Position numbers and translations under genes: made by a program. A model generated the notes under the pieces. It was given only the letters and a program-made list of their open reading frames with translations, was not told the origin of the DNA and searched no databases. DNA of 64,000 bases from Chaetoderma sp. LZ-2023a (Eukaryota; Mollusca; Caudofoveata; Chaetodermatida; Chaetodermatidae): NCBI GenBank assembly GCA_034401795.1, contig CM067370.1, forward strand, positions 101,192,164-101,256,163, read 5' to 3'. Positions 1 to 13,146 of the stretch are shown in pieces; position 1 is the stretch's first letter; each line of letters starts with the position of its first letter.

Positions 1-164
1 AAGAAGGGGAAACATATGTAATTCCAGTCCTAATCTACAGAATGGAGTCATTACTCTTAATGCAAAGTGACATGTACAGATCGAGCTGACGGAAGTCTGC
101 TACAGAAAAGCATTGAAGCAAAGTCTCTCACTTCCCGACAGAGTGGCACAACCTGCACTATACT

Positions 165-1045
165 TAGTAATTTTAAGAAATGGACATTCAGACTGGAAAC
201 CCATTACAAGCGTTGTACCACAGTGTTCTATCCAAGGCCCTGTACTTTTCCTGCTATTCGTTAACAACCTTCAGACTCTGTAAAGTCAGCAGTGAAGCTC
301 TTTGCAGATGACACCAAGTGATACCACATAATCAATGATGAAAGTGACTGCAAACTCTTCCAAAATGAGCTAAAGTCACTCGCTGCTTGGTATAAAATAT
401 GGCTAATGAGGTTCAATGCTGAAAAATTTATCGTCCCAAGAATCAGATCATCCATACATTTGTTGTACTCGCTCACTGGACATTACTTAAAAGAGGAAAT
501 GGAACAGAGAGACTTTGGTGTTTTAGTTTCTAACACTCTGAAACCATCACCATAAATTACAACCATAGTAAATAAAGCCAGCAGAAAATAGGAATGATCA
601 AAAGATGCTTCAACAACAGATCACCAAATATAATCACAACATTATTCAACTCCATCGCTAGACCTTCACTAGAATATGGATCTATAGTTTAGAATCCACA
701 CCTTGTCAAAGATAAACATTAGAAAAGGTGCAGAAATTGTGCAACAAAATTCCTACCACTACGCTAGAGGAAAGAAGAAGACGTACATATTTCATCGAGA
801 CTTACAAATACCTTAATGGATGTTATGGCACAGATGCAACAACACTCTTTCAGCGACCTCTAAAAAATAGTATCTATTCTATATGAGGACATTTGTTCAA
901 ACTTTTTTAAACAGCAATGCAACACAGATCTAGCTAAAAATTTCTTTGCATCCAGAGTAGTTGAGGACTGGAATTATCTACCAGAATCTGTCATATGTGC
1001 ACCTACTGTGGAAGTCTTCAAAAGAAAAATGAGAGTTGTGCCCTT
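165..1045 (+). pseudogene. CR1-like LINE reverse transcriptase relic
   Basis: A decayed non-LTR retrotransposon ORF2 can be followed on the plus strand through several frames. About 190-270 reads as a degenerate form of the RT motif B block (VVPQCSIQGPVLF where the family has GVPQGSVLGP). About 290-315 reads KLFADDTK, the catalytic motif C, followed directly by a stop. About 510-530 reads RDFGVLV, the post-catalytic block. About 600-720 gives IKRCFNN and PSLEYGS, and about 945-1035 gives FFASRVVEDWNYLP, the usual C-terminal end of CR1/L2 ORF2. At least four stops or frame changes make it non-functional. The endonuclease and first RT blocks lie outside the window or are lost. Clade assignment below CR1/L2 is inference. 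Confidence 0.75.
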
Positions 1046-1189
1046 TTGGCGAAGACAGCTAACCCACCAAGTATCCAAGTAAGTATCAAAGAAAGCACTT
1101 ACTTGTGGGCATCTTACCAACAGAAGCGAGAATACACCTCAAAACGTTGACGCTTCTAAGGAATATATGCACAAATGAATGCAACATTC

Positions 1190-1640
1190 TTCATGATCCA
1201 TGCTCCTGGCAAGTTATGATGAAGGGGTTCAGGAAAAAGAGCTGAATCAGTGAAGCTAGAAATACCCTAGCGCTCTATAACCTACCATCTATCTATGCGT
1301 TACTTGACTCTCCATCCAGTAAACACTCCTGGAAGAATGCCGTCAAACATGCTGTGTCTCATTACTTGCATGAGAAGCGGCTCTGCAGGGTAAAATGGTA
1401 TCTATCTCTCAGCAACATGAATGTCTAGAACACCGCCATGGCTCTATCCACCCAGAAAATCATGTCAGTCTCTACCAGCCAACAGACAGGCCTCACCGGT
1501 GCAGATGCGCCTTCTTACCAGTATATAATACTCCAGGCTAATAGAACAGCACCTTCAACCAGTATGAGGTGACCCCAGAATGCCAATTTATTGCTACAGT
1601 CGATAATCTGCAGCAGCTACCAAGAACAGACAAAACGCTT
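1190..1640 (+). pseudogene. C-terminal relic of a second non-LTR element
   Basis: Translation from about 1250 gives ARNTLALYNLPSIYALL, then KHSWKNAVKHAVSHYL. Further on, in shifted frames, come VQMRLLTSIY, ILQANR and EVTPECQF. This order (ARNTL.YNLPSIY.LL, WK..VK.AV..Y, LLTG.Y.LQ, a Cys pair near P.C..C) resembles the region after the RT in some invertebrate non-LTR ORF2 proteins, and differs from the CR1 ending just upstream. It is recalled as a family pattern, not searched. At least two frameshifts and a stop show it is dead. The boundary with the preceding relic is not sharp. Confidence 0.45.
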
Positions 1641-2022
1641 AGGCGCAGCTAGTGAAAAGATGACAATGCTGCTTAATAAACCATCGTATGGCCTGAGCGA
1701 ATGCTGCCTTGCAATAGCTGAAAACTTCATCCACCATTACCTGTACACATTACAACACAGACGATGAGAAATAATTGACTCAAACCACCAGCCAGTGTCT
1801 AACAACCAGAACAGAAGCATTCATAGGTACACAGTCTGACTTGATAGACACACACTTCAAACACCGTTATCTTGCATGCAGTTTTGACAAGTTCTTCTTT
1901 CTACATGTGTATATATGTTCATATTCAGACTACAGCACTCAACTTGCTCCACTCTGGAGGTGCTCCTTTATACAGGAGGAATATATGATAATAATAATAT
2001 TGTTATTTTAATTGTACATGCC
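1641..2022. other. Unassigned stretch
   Basis: No coding, RNA or repeat signal was recognised. The short open frames here lack motifs and run into the microsatellite. Confidence 0.4.
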
Positions 2023-2163
2023 ACACACATGCACACATGCGTGCACGCACACATGCACTCACACACGCACGCACACGCACGCACGCACTCACGCACGCAC
2101 GCACGCACGCACGCACGCACGTACGCACGCACGCACGCACGCACGCACTCACGCACGCACTCA

Positions 2164-2199
<36 letters not shown>

Positions 2200-2214
2200 T
2201 GCACACACACACAC
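2023..2214. repeat. (ACGC)n microsatellite
   Basis: A roughly 190 bp run of ACGC/CACG tetranucleotides, interrupted by ACTC and ACAC variants. It is open in several frames on both strands and so generates spurious His/Thr/Ala/Arg-rich or Cys/Val-rich ORFs. Confidence 0.97.
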
Positions 2215-3376
2215 TTTTGTATTTATCATAGCTTATTCCAGTCTCATATAAGAATAAGAACCATACACGTATATGAAGATAAATAGTATCGATTCTATGC
2301 AAATACACGAAAATTGAAGGGAGCTGCTGTAAGCTGTCACTTGACATAATTAAAGTATGGGAATTTTGTTATGCTCTCTTGACTAGCCATGCCATGGGTT
2401 AGATACTATTGGTACCGAAGTTCATGAATCTAAGCAAACAATGCACCCGTGAAAGATTTGTGCAGGCATTTAACACAACATTAAATAACGCTTCAGATAC
2501 AAATACAAAAATTTCCCAAAAAAACCTTTAATATTAAAACAAATTCCAAGCATTTGAACTGATCCACCTCACCAGCTTATGCATGAAATAGGGGTACACA
2601 ATTTCGTGAATTGGTGATAATGCATATTTAACGGCTGGTAGCTGTCTGGTATATTCATAAATGTCACTGTACTGGTTTGTTGAATGTTTCAACTGCTAAT
2701 TTTGCCTGTTTAAACCCATAAATTAGTCCCACATATGAATGTATAAACTATAAAAGCAGTTGATACATTTGAAGTGAAGAAAAAACCTTGAATGGATGCC
2801 ACTTTCGGTAACCATTGGTGATGTCAAGTGAATTTCATGAATCTGAAGTAATGGACTAGCCCTAGGTTCTTTTGAAACTTGTTCAGTAGACATAGGCCAA
2901 GAATTTTCCTTTTCAACAATTAAAAAACATTTGCTAAAACATTTATAAGTACCCATCCCTTCTTCTAGGGCCTCTCATATACAATTTAGAGCCACTCCTG
3001 TCAATCAGCCTAATCTGACGCAGCAAAGAAATGTACACAAAGCAGGTGGTAACTTGGATTGTGAAAATTGCACATCTAAGCTGCTAAATAAGCACAAGGA
3101 AGTAATCTAAGAAAGTGCATTAACGAATCTGGTACTCAAAACTTTGTCAAAAGGTTCAGAACTGTTAAACAAAAACTGACCATTGCGCAGATGCATTCCG
3201 AGCAATCCTATGTCATAGAACGAGAGCGATAAAAGCAAATTCACGAAATTCGGTACTCCATACATGTGATTCATAGCCATGTCAAATTAGAGAGAGGTTT
3301 CCCAAAACGAAAGTACGTCATTATGCTTCTAGCCAATCAATAGTGATGTGCTAAACGGACGATGCTCTCTAGAGAG
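2215..3376. other. Unassigned AT-rich stretch
   Basis: No gene, RNA or mobile-element motif recognised on either strand. Confidence 0.4.
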
Positions 3377-3385
3377 TATAAAAAG
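3377..3385 (+). promoter_or_regulatory. Candidate TATA box
   Basis: TATAAAAAG sits in AGAGAGTATAAAAAGGCTG, about 55 bp upstream of the CT tract. It looks like the core promoters of the LTRs further right, and a Ty3-like gag relic lies 2 kb downstream, so it could be the remnant of an LTR. No LTR ends, primer-binding site or start codon support this directly. Confidence 0.3.
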
Positions 3386-3435
3386 GCTGTGCACACAGTA
3401 TTTTCGCCTTCTGCGCCTTGCAGTCAGCCTTAGCA

Positions 3436-3437
<2 letters not shown>

Positions 3438-3475
<38 letters not shown>

Positions 3476-3488
3476 TCTCCCGCTCTCC

Positions 3489-3529
<41 letters not shown>

Positions 3530-3543
3530 CCCCTCTCTCTCTC
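3438..3543. repeat. (CT)n microsatellite
   Basis: About 105 bp of CT dinucleotides with a few CCC interruptions. The Ser/Leu-rich frame through it is not a gene. Confidence 0.97.
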
Positions 3544-4526
3544 AACCACTAGACAATGCTGATTGGGCCGACTGTGTCTAATAGACATTAGCACCCCGGC
3601 ATAATAACCTTTCAGAGTGCAATACCCTGAAATTCCTCATGCATGCTTTACCTATGCCTCTGCATGTCTATATACTGCCAAGTTTTACATGTTGGACTCA
3701 TGCTAGCTTCATGTTAGCTGCATCATTACTTCATCTCTGAGGAGCACGGTATGTCAAAATTTGTTATAGATGAACACGCCATCCTGCTCTAAAGTTTCTG
3801 CAAAAATCAACAGCTCAGCCGAGACATAACAGCTCAAGACAGACAGACAATGATGTAGAAAGAACTGGTGAGGTGTTAGCAAATTCCCTCTGTGATTGTA
3901 GCTTGACTGTAAAGTTGAAAGACTCATCGTGATAACCTCCACAGGGGAATATTACCGGCGAGCATCCGAAAGCTTCTACAAGTAGTGAGTTTGTAACAGC
4001 TAACACTGATCTAACTCTAAGTTGTGTCAATTCACGTCTGGTTCGCAATACCTTGGTATCCTCGTGCATGGGCTTACCTGGAATGTCTTCAACAAGCAGA
4101 CTATGGAGACATCGTTACAGTGTACATGATATGGGGTGTAAATACAACCACGAAAAGAGAGTGCTTTCCTAAGACTGACGTGGATATTGTAGGAATCACA
4201 CCGCCATAGTAGACTGTTTGCAAAGCAGCAGTGTGCAATAGTGTGTCTGTTTACAGGCCGCACTTGATTTCACAATATCCTACATAGTACAATACCAATG
4301 AACTAACGTTTGCTGTTCTGTTTCCTTTAAACTGTTAAAACACCATGCTAATATTTTTGGCGATAGAACATCATCTGCACAAATTTGGTTTGCTTTATAG
4401 ATTGGTTTAGCTATCAAAGCTCATGCTCCTCAAGAAAACATTATACTAACATGATCATAGTAGTAGAAAAGAGAAACCTTACTCTGTAGGCATACATTAG
4501 GACACGATCACACATACACATTACAA
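3544..4526. other. Unassigned stretch
   Basis: Several open frames of 60-85 codons on both strands without recognisable motifs. No support for any of them. Confidence 0.4.
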
Positions 4527-4614
4527 TGCACGCACGCATGCACACACGCACACACGCACACATGCATGCACGAATGCATGAATGCACGCACATAAGCACG
4601 CACGCACTCACACA

Positions 4615-4662
<48 letters not shown>

Positions 4663-4693
4663 CTCACTCACGCACGCACGCACGCACACCCAC
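4527..4693. repeat. (ACGC)n microsatellite, second tract
   Basis: Same unit and same ACTC interruptions as the tract at 2023-2214. Confidence 0.97.
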
Positions 4694-5459
4694 ATTCAAT
4701 CCCAGCATACAAAACACACCATCACCAACTCAAAAAGCTAACTGATCACATTAAATAACGCACATCATAGTCGCATTATACACGCACATATATAGGCCTA
4801 TGCTCATGGCCACAGATTGGCATAGATATTTCTCTTGAAAACTACATGGTCATGTATATTTTTGCTCAGACCAGACGAAATGGATTATCGTTTGGCCTGG
4901 AGTGATTTCACCAAAAAATGCAGAGTCACTATTATTCCGACATAGTTTCTACCATACGTGGCTACATTACCACAACAACCGGAAAAGATGCATACACTAT
5001 GCGTCTCTAACGGAAAAATTGTCCCTAGTTACTTTAAACCTATCCTATCACTTTATAATAAACTGTTGTACTGAAAATATTTGGAATGATTGTTAGTGTT
5101 GTCGTTTCAACAGAAAACCTGCTGAAATCATCATTTATTCAGGTGTGTTATATGACCGTTCAAAATTGTGCATCTTACGGAAGCATGTAAGAACTATGAA
5201 CCATGCAATTGAATTTTCGAAAATTGTAGTCTATGGATGAAATTAAGAACCATTAAATCAGCGAGTTTTTCAAAAATTTTAAAATCCACCGATGCGTCTA
5301 TGAATCAGCATTCTATGGAACTGTAAATAACTATTAACGTTGACAAACTACGGCTACATATAAGGGCCATCTCTCACATGCAAAACGTATAACCATATTT
5401 AATAATGGCCAACTAGGCAACTGTCGGGACACCAGGGGACTGTCTAGATCAGGACTTCA

Positions 5460-5745
5460 TAGTATAGTTCCTCTGCCAACCAGGTTGCAACTTAAGGGTA
5501 ATATTGCAGCAAATTGGAAATGCTGCCGGCAAATCTGAGTCTCGTTTGAGATAGGAATGGGAATACAAGAACAGGACAATAAATTTTGTATTGCAGCGTT
5601 TATCACTGGTGTAGGACGATATGTGATGGATATTTATAATGGACTGCCTTTTGAATCGGAGGAAGACAGAAGCAATATGAGCAGTGTGTTAACTTTAATG
5701 GAAAAACACTGTCTTTGTGACAGTATGTTTGACAGTCACATCTAG
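5460..5745 (+). pseudogene. Ty3/gypsy-like gag fragment
   Basis: Reading in the frame of 5557, the translation upstream gives PTRLQLKGNIAANWK, then a TGA stop where the family usually has Trp, then VSFEIGMGIQEQDNKF, IAAFITGVGRYVMDIYNGLP, FESEEDRSN and VLTLMEKHC. The order P..L.L.GN...NWK, A.FL...G.....Y..LPF..EED and a closing EK.C matches the capsid region of Ty3/gypsy-type Gag in invertebrates (recalled pattern). The fragment ends at a stop at 5743-5745. No protease, RT or integrase follows in the next 4 kb. Confidence 0.65.
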
Positions 5746-7758
5746 CAAAGATAAGGCAATAACTGCAACAACAAAGCATCACAGTCAACCGGGACCACTA
5801 TATGTAGGCTATCCTGGATGCTTGCACACTATCACATATCAATCTAGAAACATTTGAAAACCTTAAAATGTTCATCTCTTATGAATACATCATCACAGAA
5901 TATGTTGTTTCTGCAGCCTCTGAGATGCACAGAACACTATTCAATGGACGTTACTCTGCGTGGTACTCTGTTGTTTCTCACACAAGTTTTCTCCCTTGTA
6001 TCGTCACACAGGCTTGATACTATTTCAACAGATGCCTAGTGTAATATCATGAATAGTTGCAGTAAATATTGAGCAAGACTATGAAGCTTTACAATGTTAT
6101 CACATAACGGGAACAATTCCATCCAAATTACTACAGCTTGCCGGGCACTATTCATCGGCGATGAAAATTCCCAGATTTTATGTCAAAATGTTAATTCATT
6201 TGATGATATCTCTGGAAATATTCACGTGGGCAAAATTATAATTGGTCAGACAAATAGCCATATCTTTCAGCTTTAAGCACACTCCACTTTAATGACAATA
6301 CGCAAAGATAGAGTCTGCGGGACAAAAACCGGATAAAAAAGGATAACATATTCTCAAATCGTATCTTAGATGAATAATTTAAAAAAATATATTCCAGACC
6401 TTTGAACCTCCTGCCCGATATTAACATCTCTTATACCATATTAATTCCGAGGTTGGCACCTATTTAGAGATCATAGAATCATTGGAATCACTTCAGCGGT
6501 TCGTTTGCTATTATCATTTATGTATCCTTCCTTAAAATATATTCCTGCATCTATTGGCCTCGCTCCCCCCATATAGCGGTGGTGTGGCGCCGACGTCGCT
6601 AGACATGATAAAATGGCAGCGCCATGATGTGCAAAATATTGTCAAATTTACCGACTTTTTTATCATCCCAGAATTTTCCTTTAGGTTTAATTAACAAAGT
6701 ACTAGGACTAATTATGCATTACAAATTTAAGAAGTTTCTAATTACATACAAGTCTCATTGCAGTTCATTATATATGCTATTTATGGTGGCACATGTATGC
6801 GTATACCTATATGTACTTGATAAAGTACATCTATTTGTGCATTCCTTAGCAAATGACTGCATTAGTGCCATTGAAGAGCCAACGATCTGTGCTACATTAT
6901 TAAGATCAATTAGACAGCTTTCTCATAGAAACTGACTTTCAACATATTTGCTTGGTCACCATACTTGATTTTGCATTTCAAGTAATTTCAAAAAGAGATC
7001 CTGCCATGTCCCCATGACTCATAGCACACCCAATCCCAATGGATTTCCATCTCCCATTCAAAGCTATCCCACAGAAATCAAATTTCATGATTGGCATCTA
7101 GTAGAAATATCGGATTTCACATCAAGATCAAATATTGAGAGACATTGCTCGCATACCACACCCAATAGATTTTCAATATTTTTTATAATTCAATCAAATC
7201 TAAGGAGTGTTATTGCATGGAAACAATCTTCAAGGTGGCTATTTTGGCGTTTGCATCTGTTCACAGTAGACCTGTTTATATTTCCCAGTACATTAAATCT
7301 TATTGCTAGGAAATCGTGTAATGTTACTAAGACAACGTAAAAGATGCTGTCTTTGAAGTTGCAGATTGTTACAGAAAAATGGGGATGTAATTTGCAAGAT
7401 TAACAACCTGGGGTGGATTTCATAAACCTTTCTAAACTGAGAAATCTGCTAACCTCAAATTTGCTTTAGCAAACTTCTCATTTGAGAAATTTTCTTAAAA
7501 TATAGCTAGCGGATTTCACAAAGCATATATTTGCTTATCAACTGATCAAATATGATTTAAGTGTTTTTTTCGAATTTAAGTCACATCTTGATTGGTCAAA
7601 AGTTGAGCACAGATCTATGAATCAGAAAATACAATCTCAATGATATTTGTCTGACTATTTTTCAAAGGGAGGCAATTCAACTAAAATCAATGTTTATTCA
7701 TTACATTTTTCAGCTTAAATTTACTAGGATTCTAATGTCTATAAACAGACAATATATA
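5746..7758. other. Unassigned stretch
   Basis: AT-rich, with scattered 60-108 codon frames lacking motifs. About 7420-7510 holds short self-complementary pieces (CTGAGAAAT, TTTGAGAAATTT) that could be a decayed MITE. Nothing else is supported. Confidence 0.4.
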
Positions 7759-7761
7759 TAT

Positions 7762-7793
<32 letters not shown>
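7759..7793. repeat. (TTTA)n microsatellite
   Basis: About eight TTTA units next to a short AT run. Confidence 0.95.
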
Positions 7794-8593
7794 AGAATCA
7801 TGGCACTCCCTTTCATCTCTCTTCTTATTAGAGCTAAAAATTATTTTCTGCATAGGCCCATGGATTAAAATAAAAAGCCTTACAAGCTTGTGTCCCATAG
7901 TTCAGTTCAATTCAGTAGGTAAATTCCTCCGATGTCCGGAGAACCACTATATGTAGTGTACAGCGTCACACTGTGCAGTTTTATGGACTTATTTTAGCTT
8001 TTGGCAATGCCTCTATTGTAGGTTTCACAGCAGTGTTGTCTAACGTGTATATCTCGTAGTATTTTATAGCTCCGTTGTGATATCCAATATTCTGGCGTGT
8101 ATTCATGGTAAGGGACTATATTATTAAGGTAAACATGTGGATGGCTGGCCTCCTGGAAGATCGATTTTGGAGCTCTCTCTATTTACTAGTGTTGTATTAG
8201 TTCGCCTGCTGCCTAATGATAGATGTATCTTCTCTGTGATGGGCATTACATACGCCTCTACTAAGAGTCTCAATGCACGATTTGGAGGCTGGACGCTGGA
8301 GGGATGTCATTACTACTGGAGCAGTCGAGTTTTAACGTGGCCATTTAGGATGCATCAGTTAGAGTATCGTATATTGCAGCGAGGCCAGCTTCAACAAGGC
8401 GTTTCCTGAACTTAAGGATGAAAAGCCTTCAGATGGACTCCAGGCAAAAATATACTGAGATAAAATGAGTCTGGTCTTCTGCACCTGTGTCACACAGTGG
8501 CCAATCTGCCTTTACAAAGTACTGATTAAATCAGCTCCTATTTACTTGCAGGATGTATGTTCCCAGTATGATTCTTACATTTCACTGATGCCT

Positions 8594-8840
8594 TGGTTAT
8601 TGAATAGCATTCGGAGCCCACATCGTCCCAACCAGAGCGAACTCTGCATAGTAAGCTTATTGGAATGTCTTCCACATTGCGCTGATGCCCAGACCCGACT
8701 GAGGAATGCGAAGAAGTTATTGGTTTGGTTGGCATCTATTGAGTCCCTGATTCCAGGTCCTATTCATGCCATTCTAGGCTTGTTTTTTATTTCAGTCTAT
8801 TATTGGTTATTGAATAGCATTCAGAGCCCACATCGTCCCA
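8594..8840. repeat. 37-bp direct repeat, two copies
   Basis: Positions 8594-8630 and 8804-8840 carry the same 37 bp, beginning TGGTTATTGAATAGCATTC and differing at one base. Both lie in a 195-codon plus-strand frame (8465-9052) that has no recognisable domain. The repeat suggests non-coding repetitive origin rather than a real protein. Confidence 0.8.
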
Positions 8841-9210
8841 TACTTGGTGTATTTGACCAACTACTAGATTGTCAACATTCAGGTTCTTCAATGAACTCTT
8901 GGATCGTGCCTCAGATTTCAGAACTACAACATCAGGAGCATGTGAAGAGAGAGGAGCATGTGAAGAGTGAGGCTGTAAGAAAAGATGGTAGCGTTGTTCG
9001 GGAAGAGAGGTGTGGAGCAAATGTTGCTGCAAGAAGCTTTAAGGCAGAATGATATCTGCACCATAGAAGAGTTCAAAGAAAGAAGTCAGCGGTAGCTGCT
9101 TGCTGGACACATGATAATGTTAGTAGAGAACATCACAAACATGTATATAACATGAAAAGGCATTTAGCAATTAATATTTAAAACAGTTCAAAGTTACAGG
9201 TGGTTAACAT

Positions 9211-9214
9211 TCAT
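9211..9214. repeat. Target-site duplication, left
   Basis: TCAT directly outside the solo LTR, repeated at 12421-12424. Confidence 0.8.
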
Positions 9215-9371
9215 TGTAGCTCGTGAGGGTACGCGCTGGTCCACCATGATGTTCCTTTCCATCGCACTGCAAGTGCATGATTTATGGGAGGGTCAGTTAG
9301 CTGTGGATCTCGGGGTTGCGGATCCCATATCACATCTCTCCGGAAGGTACAAAGACCAGTCTCTAAAGCCG

Positions 9372-9389
9372 GTGGAACATTGATGTTCC
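9372..9389 (-). other. Conserved 8-bp hairpin in the LTR
   Basis: TGGAACATTGATGTTCCA is a perfect 8 bp inverted repeat. The sister LTR carries TGGAACATTATTGTTCCA at 16394-16411 at the same relative place, near the LTR 3' end. Confidence 0.6.
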
Positions 9390-11652
9390 AGCAGGGCTGT
9401 GCGACCATTGCCACTGAGATTAAACCCCACGGTGTCGTCTCAACTATTTGTGTCACCGATATGTCTGTCCATTCTAATTTAGCGATATGGATTAGATGTT
9501 AATTAAACAGTTATAAATTTAGTACACTATACACACAATATCACTTGTTTGACAGTAAATGAGCACAATAATACACCAACACAGATCCTTGAATCCGCAG
9601 AGGTATCCCCGCAAGAGAGAGCTCCGCAACGAAGTCACTAGGTAGCTTAATATAAGCTAATATACCCCAACACACACAAAGAAAATATTGTTGATAGTTG
9701 CCGCTTTATTTATGCGGGGCTTCTGCTACAATCTAACCTACCAGTTAGTTGTTAAAAAGCGAATACTAGCTTAGGCCGCGAGTGGCAGGGATTCCTACCT
9801 GACTTTAGATACAGTTATCCAATGTGCGCAGATGCTCAGCTTCCCGTAGGTTGCCTTGCCTAGCATCTACCTCCGAAGATAGCGTGCAAACATGTTATGA
9901 CACAAGGCCCCCGAATCAGATGAAAATTTGGTTACCTTGCCCCGCAACCACATATAACATTACCAGGACAATGGTTACAGGTCACACAAGCAAGTTTTAA
10001 ATACTGACATGTCATTATGGTCAGGGTAGAGAGACGGATATTCACCATGCACGGCCTTTCCATGAGGGCGTGGCAGATTCAAAGATCTTATCCAGACACT
10101 TCAATGAGTTGGTTGGAGATCCGCATCTCGTCCGTCACAACGTCCTACGGATCTAACAGTTGACTTGTTATAAGGGTTAAGTTCCAGAATGCCCAAAATT
10201 GCACTGCGGGGCCGGTACATATAACCTAACTAATTCACATATTTAACTATTTGTTTTCGAAGTGCTTCCTACATTGGCGGGGGTTATCTAACTAACAAGT
10301 ATCCGAAGATACATGGGAGGTGTATGTAAATCAACACTTTAACTATCACCACTCGGAAATCTCCAATAGTTTCGCAGGGTTGGATCCGGTCAACGTGTTG
10401 ATGGGGAGTGAACTCAGTCCAGACAATTAATAAGCCTTGCGGCTGGTGGATCGTGGAGAGAGACAATAACTCGATATATATGTGAGGCCCTATAGGTAAC
10501 TGACCAATTTTACACAACCTTGCCGGTGCGTGGGCCTACATTACCACAACAATTTGGAAAAGAGGCATACACTATGCATCTCTAAATGGAGAAATTGTCC
10601 GTAACCACTTTAACCTATCCTATCGCGCTGAATAGCCAGGTTTGGTCGGTAACATGTCAGGCTCAAACAATTAGAGCATGATCAGCTACCTCAGTGTAAA
10701 ATTGATGCTGGCGGGAATATAGTGATGCAGATATATATGTTGCTGTATAGTATCTCCTAACATACTGCGGTCCATAGTTTTTATAAATAAACAAAACATA
10801 TCAACTGGATGGCTGCTGCCATATACACAACTAACGGATGCACATGATAAATACAATCAGAATAGATAAATGATCAAGATAAGTATCACAGGTCTTGGAC
10901 CTAACGGTGCTGCTAGTTGAAAGCACCCACAGTAAACAAGGATAAGATTCACAGTTAAACAGAAATTATAAAATGCGGTCCTAAGACGGGAAAGGTACCT
11001 ACTAGTCATCAGTACCACATATGGAAATAATAATTAAAGGTTCAATAGTATAGCTACTTGAGTACCTATTGGTCATCGGTACGGAACAAGTTCATGAGTT
11101 GCTGAAATTGAGGCGCTAACATAAAAATAGCGCAACATGACACGTTCTCTGATGCTGGGAAGATTTCCGCAGGCAGGTCTCCGCAGGCAGGTCTCCGCAA
11201 GCTGACTTCTCCAGGCAGGTCAGAACCGGTACACTCTCAGGACAGTGAAACAGAGCAGTTCAGGAAATATCCAATGGCTAGTCTAAACAGTGGTTGTAAA
11301 GTTTTCCGTCCGGCGACAGGAGTAGGAAAGTTTGAAGTTGCCCATTAACAGAGAGGGCTAATATATATTATTAAGCATGTACAATAACGGTGTGGGATAT
11401 GTCGCATAGCTCTTGCGGCACACGTAGCAAAGTCCCACCAGACTGTGGTCAAAATGTTAATTAAATCACACACGACATGCAGTGCGGCAGTTCAAGTCCA
11501 CTTTGCAGCATGGTTGGCAGATCAGGCGAGTCATCCACCAAGAATCACCATCAGCTCCGCATTCCGTAGAATTACATCTGGGCCCACATGGCCCGTTCAC
11601 GGAAAGACTCCCTCAGAAAAGTCCAGATGCGGGAGTTATAACTTTAAGTTAG

Positions 11653-11683
11653 TTTATTACCCCTGGATGGCCGTCCGGGGGTA
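11653..11683 (-). terminator. LTR poly(A) signal with upstream hairpin
   Basis: Minus-strand AATAAA (plus 11653-11658) directly follows a stem-loop at 11658-11683, with arms TACCCCCGGA and TCCAGGGGTA and loop CGGCCA. The 3' LTR at 22561-22591 has the same arrangement. Confidence 0.75.
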
Positions 11684-11862
11684 TCCAAAAACTGTGGAAG
11701 CCGAGGACTTACCAACATGGATGAGCTGAAATCCGAATGGCACCAGATGATGCAGGTATCACCGTAGGTTTCGAGTTACACACCTCGATCCCGATGGTCC
11801 AGTAGTCCTCATGACGGGCTGGCTTCCACGCCGGTGATGCTCCTGATTCTCGACTTTTCACC

Positions 11863-11886
11863 CCTTTTATACTACTCGTGACGTCA
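11863..11886 (-). promoter_or_regulatory. LTR promoter: CRE plus TATA
   Basis: On the minus strand TGACGTCA (11879-11886) is followed 7 bp later by TATAAAAGG (11863-11871). Spacing matches the other two LTRs. Confidence 0.8.
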
Positions 11887-12420
11887 GAGGTAAGTGCCTC
11901 AGCCAGTCAGCGGCCAAGTAGTAGCCAATCAGCGTGCAGTTAGAAGTGGTGACGTAGCAATCACGTGCACAGCACATTCTATATCTATTTATGCACACAC
12001 ACGATTACGATATCAAAAGCAATATTTTGAAAATAATTTAACGGGAGTTTCATAGATAACGCAACCATTTCTGGGCCGATTTCAAAATAGTAAAAAGTTT
12101 TGTAAACCTCGTTTTATTCCGGTCATGATCGGTCCCAAGAACAACGAGAATGAGGTAGTTTACGGAATTTACGAGTACCAACTCGGTAAACAACAGTTAT
12201 GCATGTGCTTCCAATTCTGAGACGTGTTGTCATGGAAGCTCTGACGCGCGCGCGCATGCGCACCACGCGTTTAATGGACTTAGCCATTTTTAATGAAAAC
12301 CTCTCTCATAGGGCCTGTATATCCTACCCAGGGGGGCGTGCTTGGAGCGAATTCGAAGTGGCCATTCCGTACCCAGCTCGGCTGGGACGGTCAGTACCCA
12401 TCCGGTCGATCCGTACTACA

Positions 12421-12424
12421 TCAT
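12421..12424. repeat. Target-site duplication, right
   Basis: TCAT, partner of 9211-9214. Confidence 0.8.
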
Positions 12425-13146
12425 GAATGGTCGGTGGTCAACAACCGAAGAATGGTTAGCGAGGAGGATTGAACAGTTATGAAGCATGAAGTGGTTCATG
12501 AGATCAGGTCACGATTCTCAAACAAAAACATGTAAAGACACACTTATAGTCACAAAATACAATGATGTAGTTTACCGGCAGTAGGTAGTTCAATTGTTGA
12601 AGACGATGCATGAAAGATGGTTTCGCTGCTGTGGTTCATGAAGAAGTGAAGCGGCTGGTTATAGTCACTATAATTATTCAACAATGATGATGATGAAGAA
12701 GTGGTAAATGTAATTTCGTGGTGGCGGCTCATGAAGAAGTGAACCAGCAGGTTACATTCACAATAACTATACAATGAAATGAAGATGCACGATCCTGCAA
12801 GGTGTGAAAGATAGATTATCTAGCTCACATTCCGGTGGCTGAATATCCGGTTGATGTTTTCATTTCCAGGCGCTGAGTAGTTTTGGGTAGCAGGTTGGTG
12901 GATATCTGCATTGTTAGCTCAGTGCAGTCACTCTCGTCAGATTTTGGATGCTACTGTAAGTCGGACCAGGTAATGGTCGTCGAAAAGATTAGTGGAGAGG
13001 AGGTATACTTTAAGTTGTTATTTTGCCCTGCTTGATCAGTTGCAGGGCATTCCGAAATTGGACAACTTTGACATGTTATAGCACATGTGCAATGTAAAAG
13101 ACTTCAGGGATAAAGGATGCACCTAGATATTGCAGACCTGGGAGGG
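12425..13146. other. Spacer between inverted LTRs
   Basis: A 722 bp stretch with no recognised gene. It contains an imperfect internal repeat around CATGAAGAAGTGAA (about 12638 and 12729). It forms the loop of a large imperfect palindrome whose arms are the two opposite LTRs. Confidence 0.6.

Larger units (their letters stand above)
9215..12420 (-). mobile_element. Solo long LTR (3206 bp, minus strand)
   Basis: On the minus strand this begins TGTAGTACGG at 12420 and ends GAGCTACA at 9215. It therefore has the TG...CA ends and TGTAG/CTACA inverted tips of an LTR. It is flanked by TCAT on both sides (9211-9214, 12421-12424). It aligns along its length, with clear divergence, to the LTR at 13147-16569 in the opposite orientation. 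No primer-binding site follows its 3' end and no polypurine tract precedes its 5' end, so it is a solo LTR. Within it, in sense, are a CRE, a TATA box, a poly(A) signal with hairpin, and a very long segment after the poly(A) signal. Confidence 0.9.

Noticed and set aside
1915..2347. His/Thr/Ala and Cys/Val-rich ORFs on both strands
   Set aside because: They are translations of an ACGC microsatellite; a 4-bp repeat without stops is open in all frames.
8465..9052. 195-codon ORF
   Set aside because: No domain, and it contains a 37 bp direct repeat that makes chance openness more likely.
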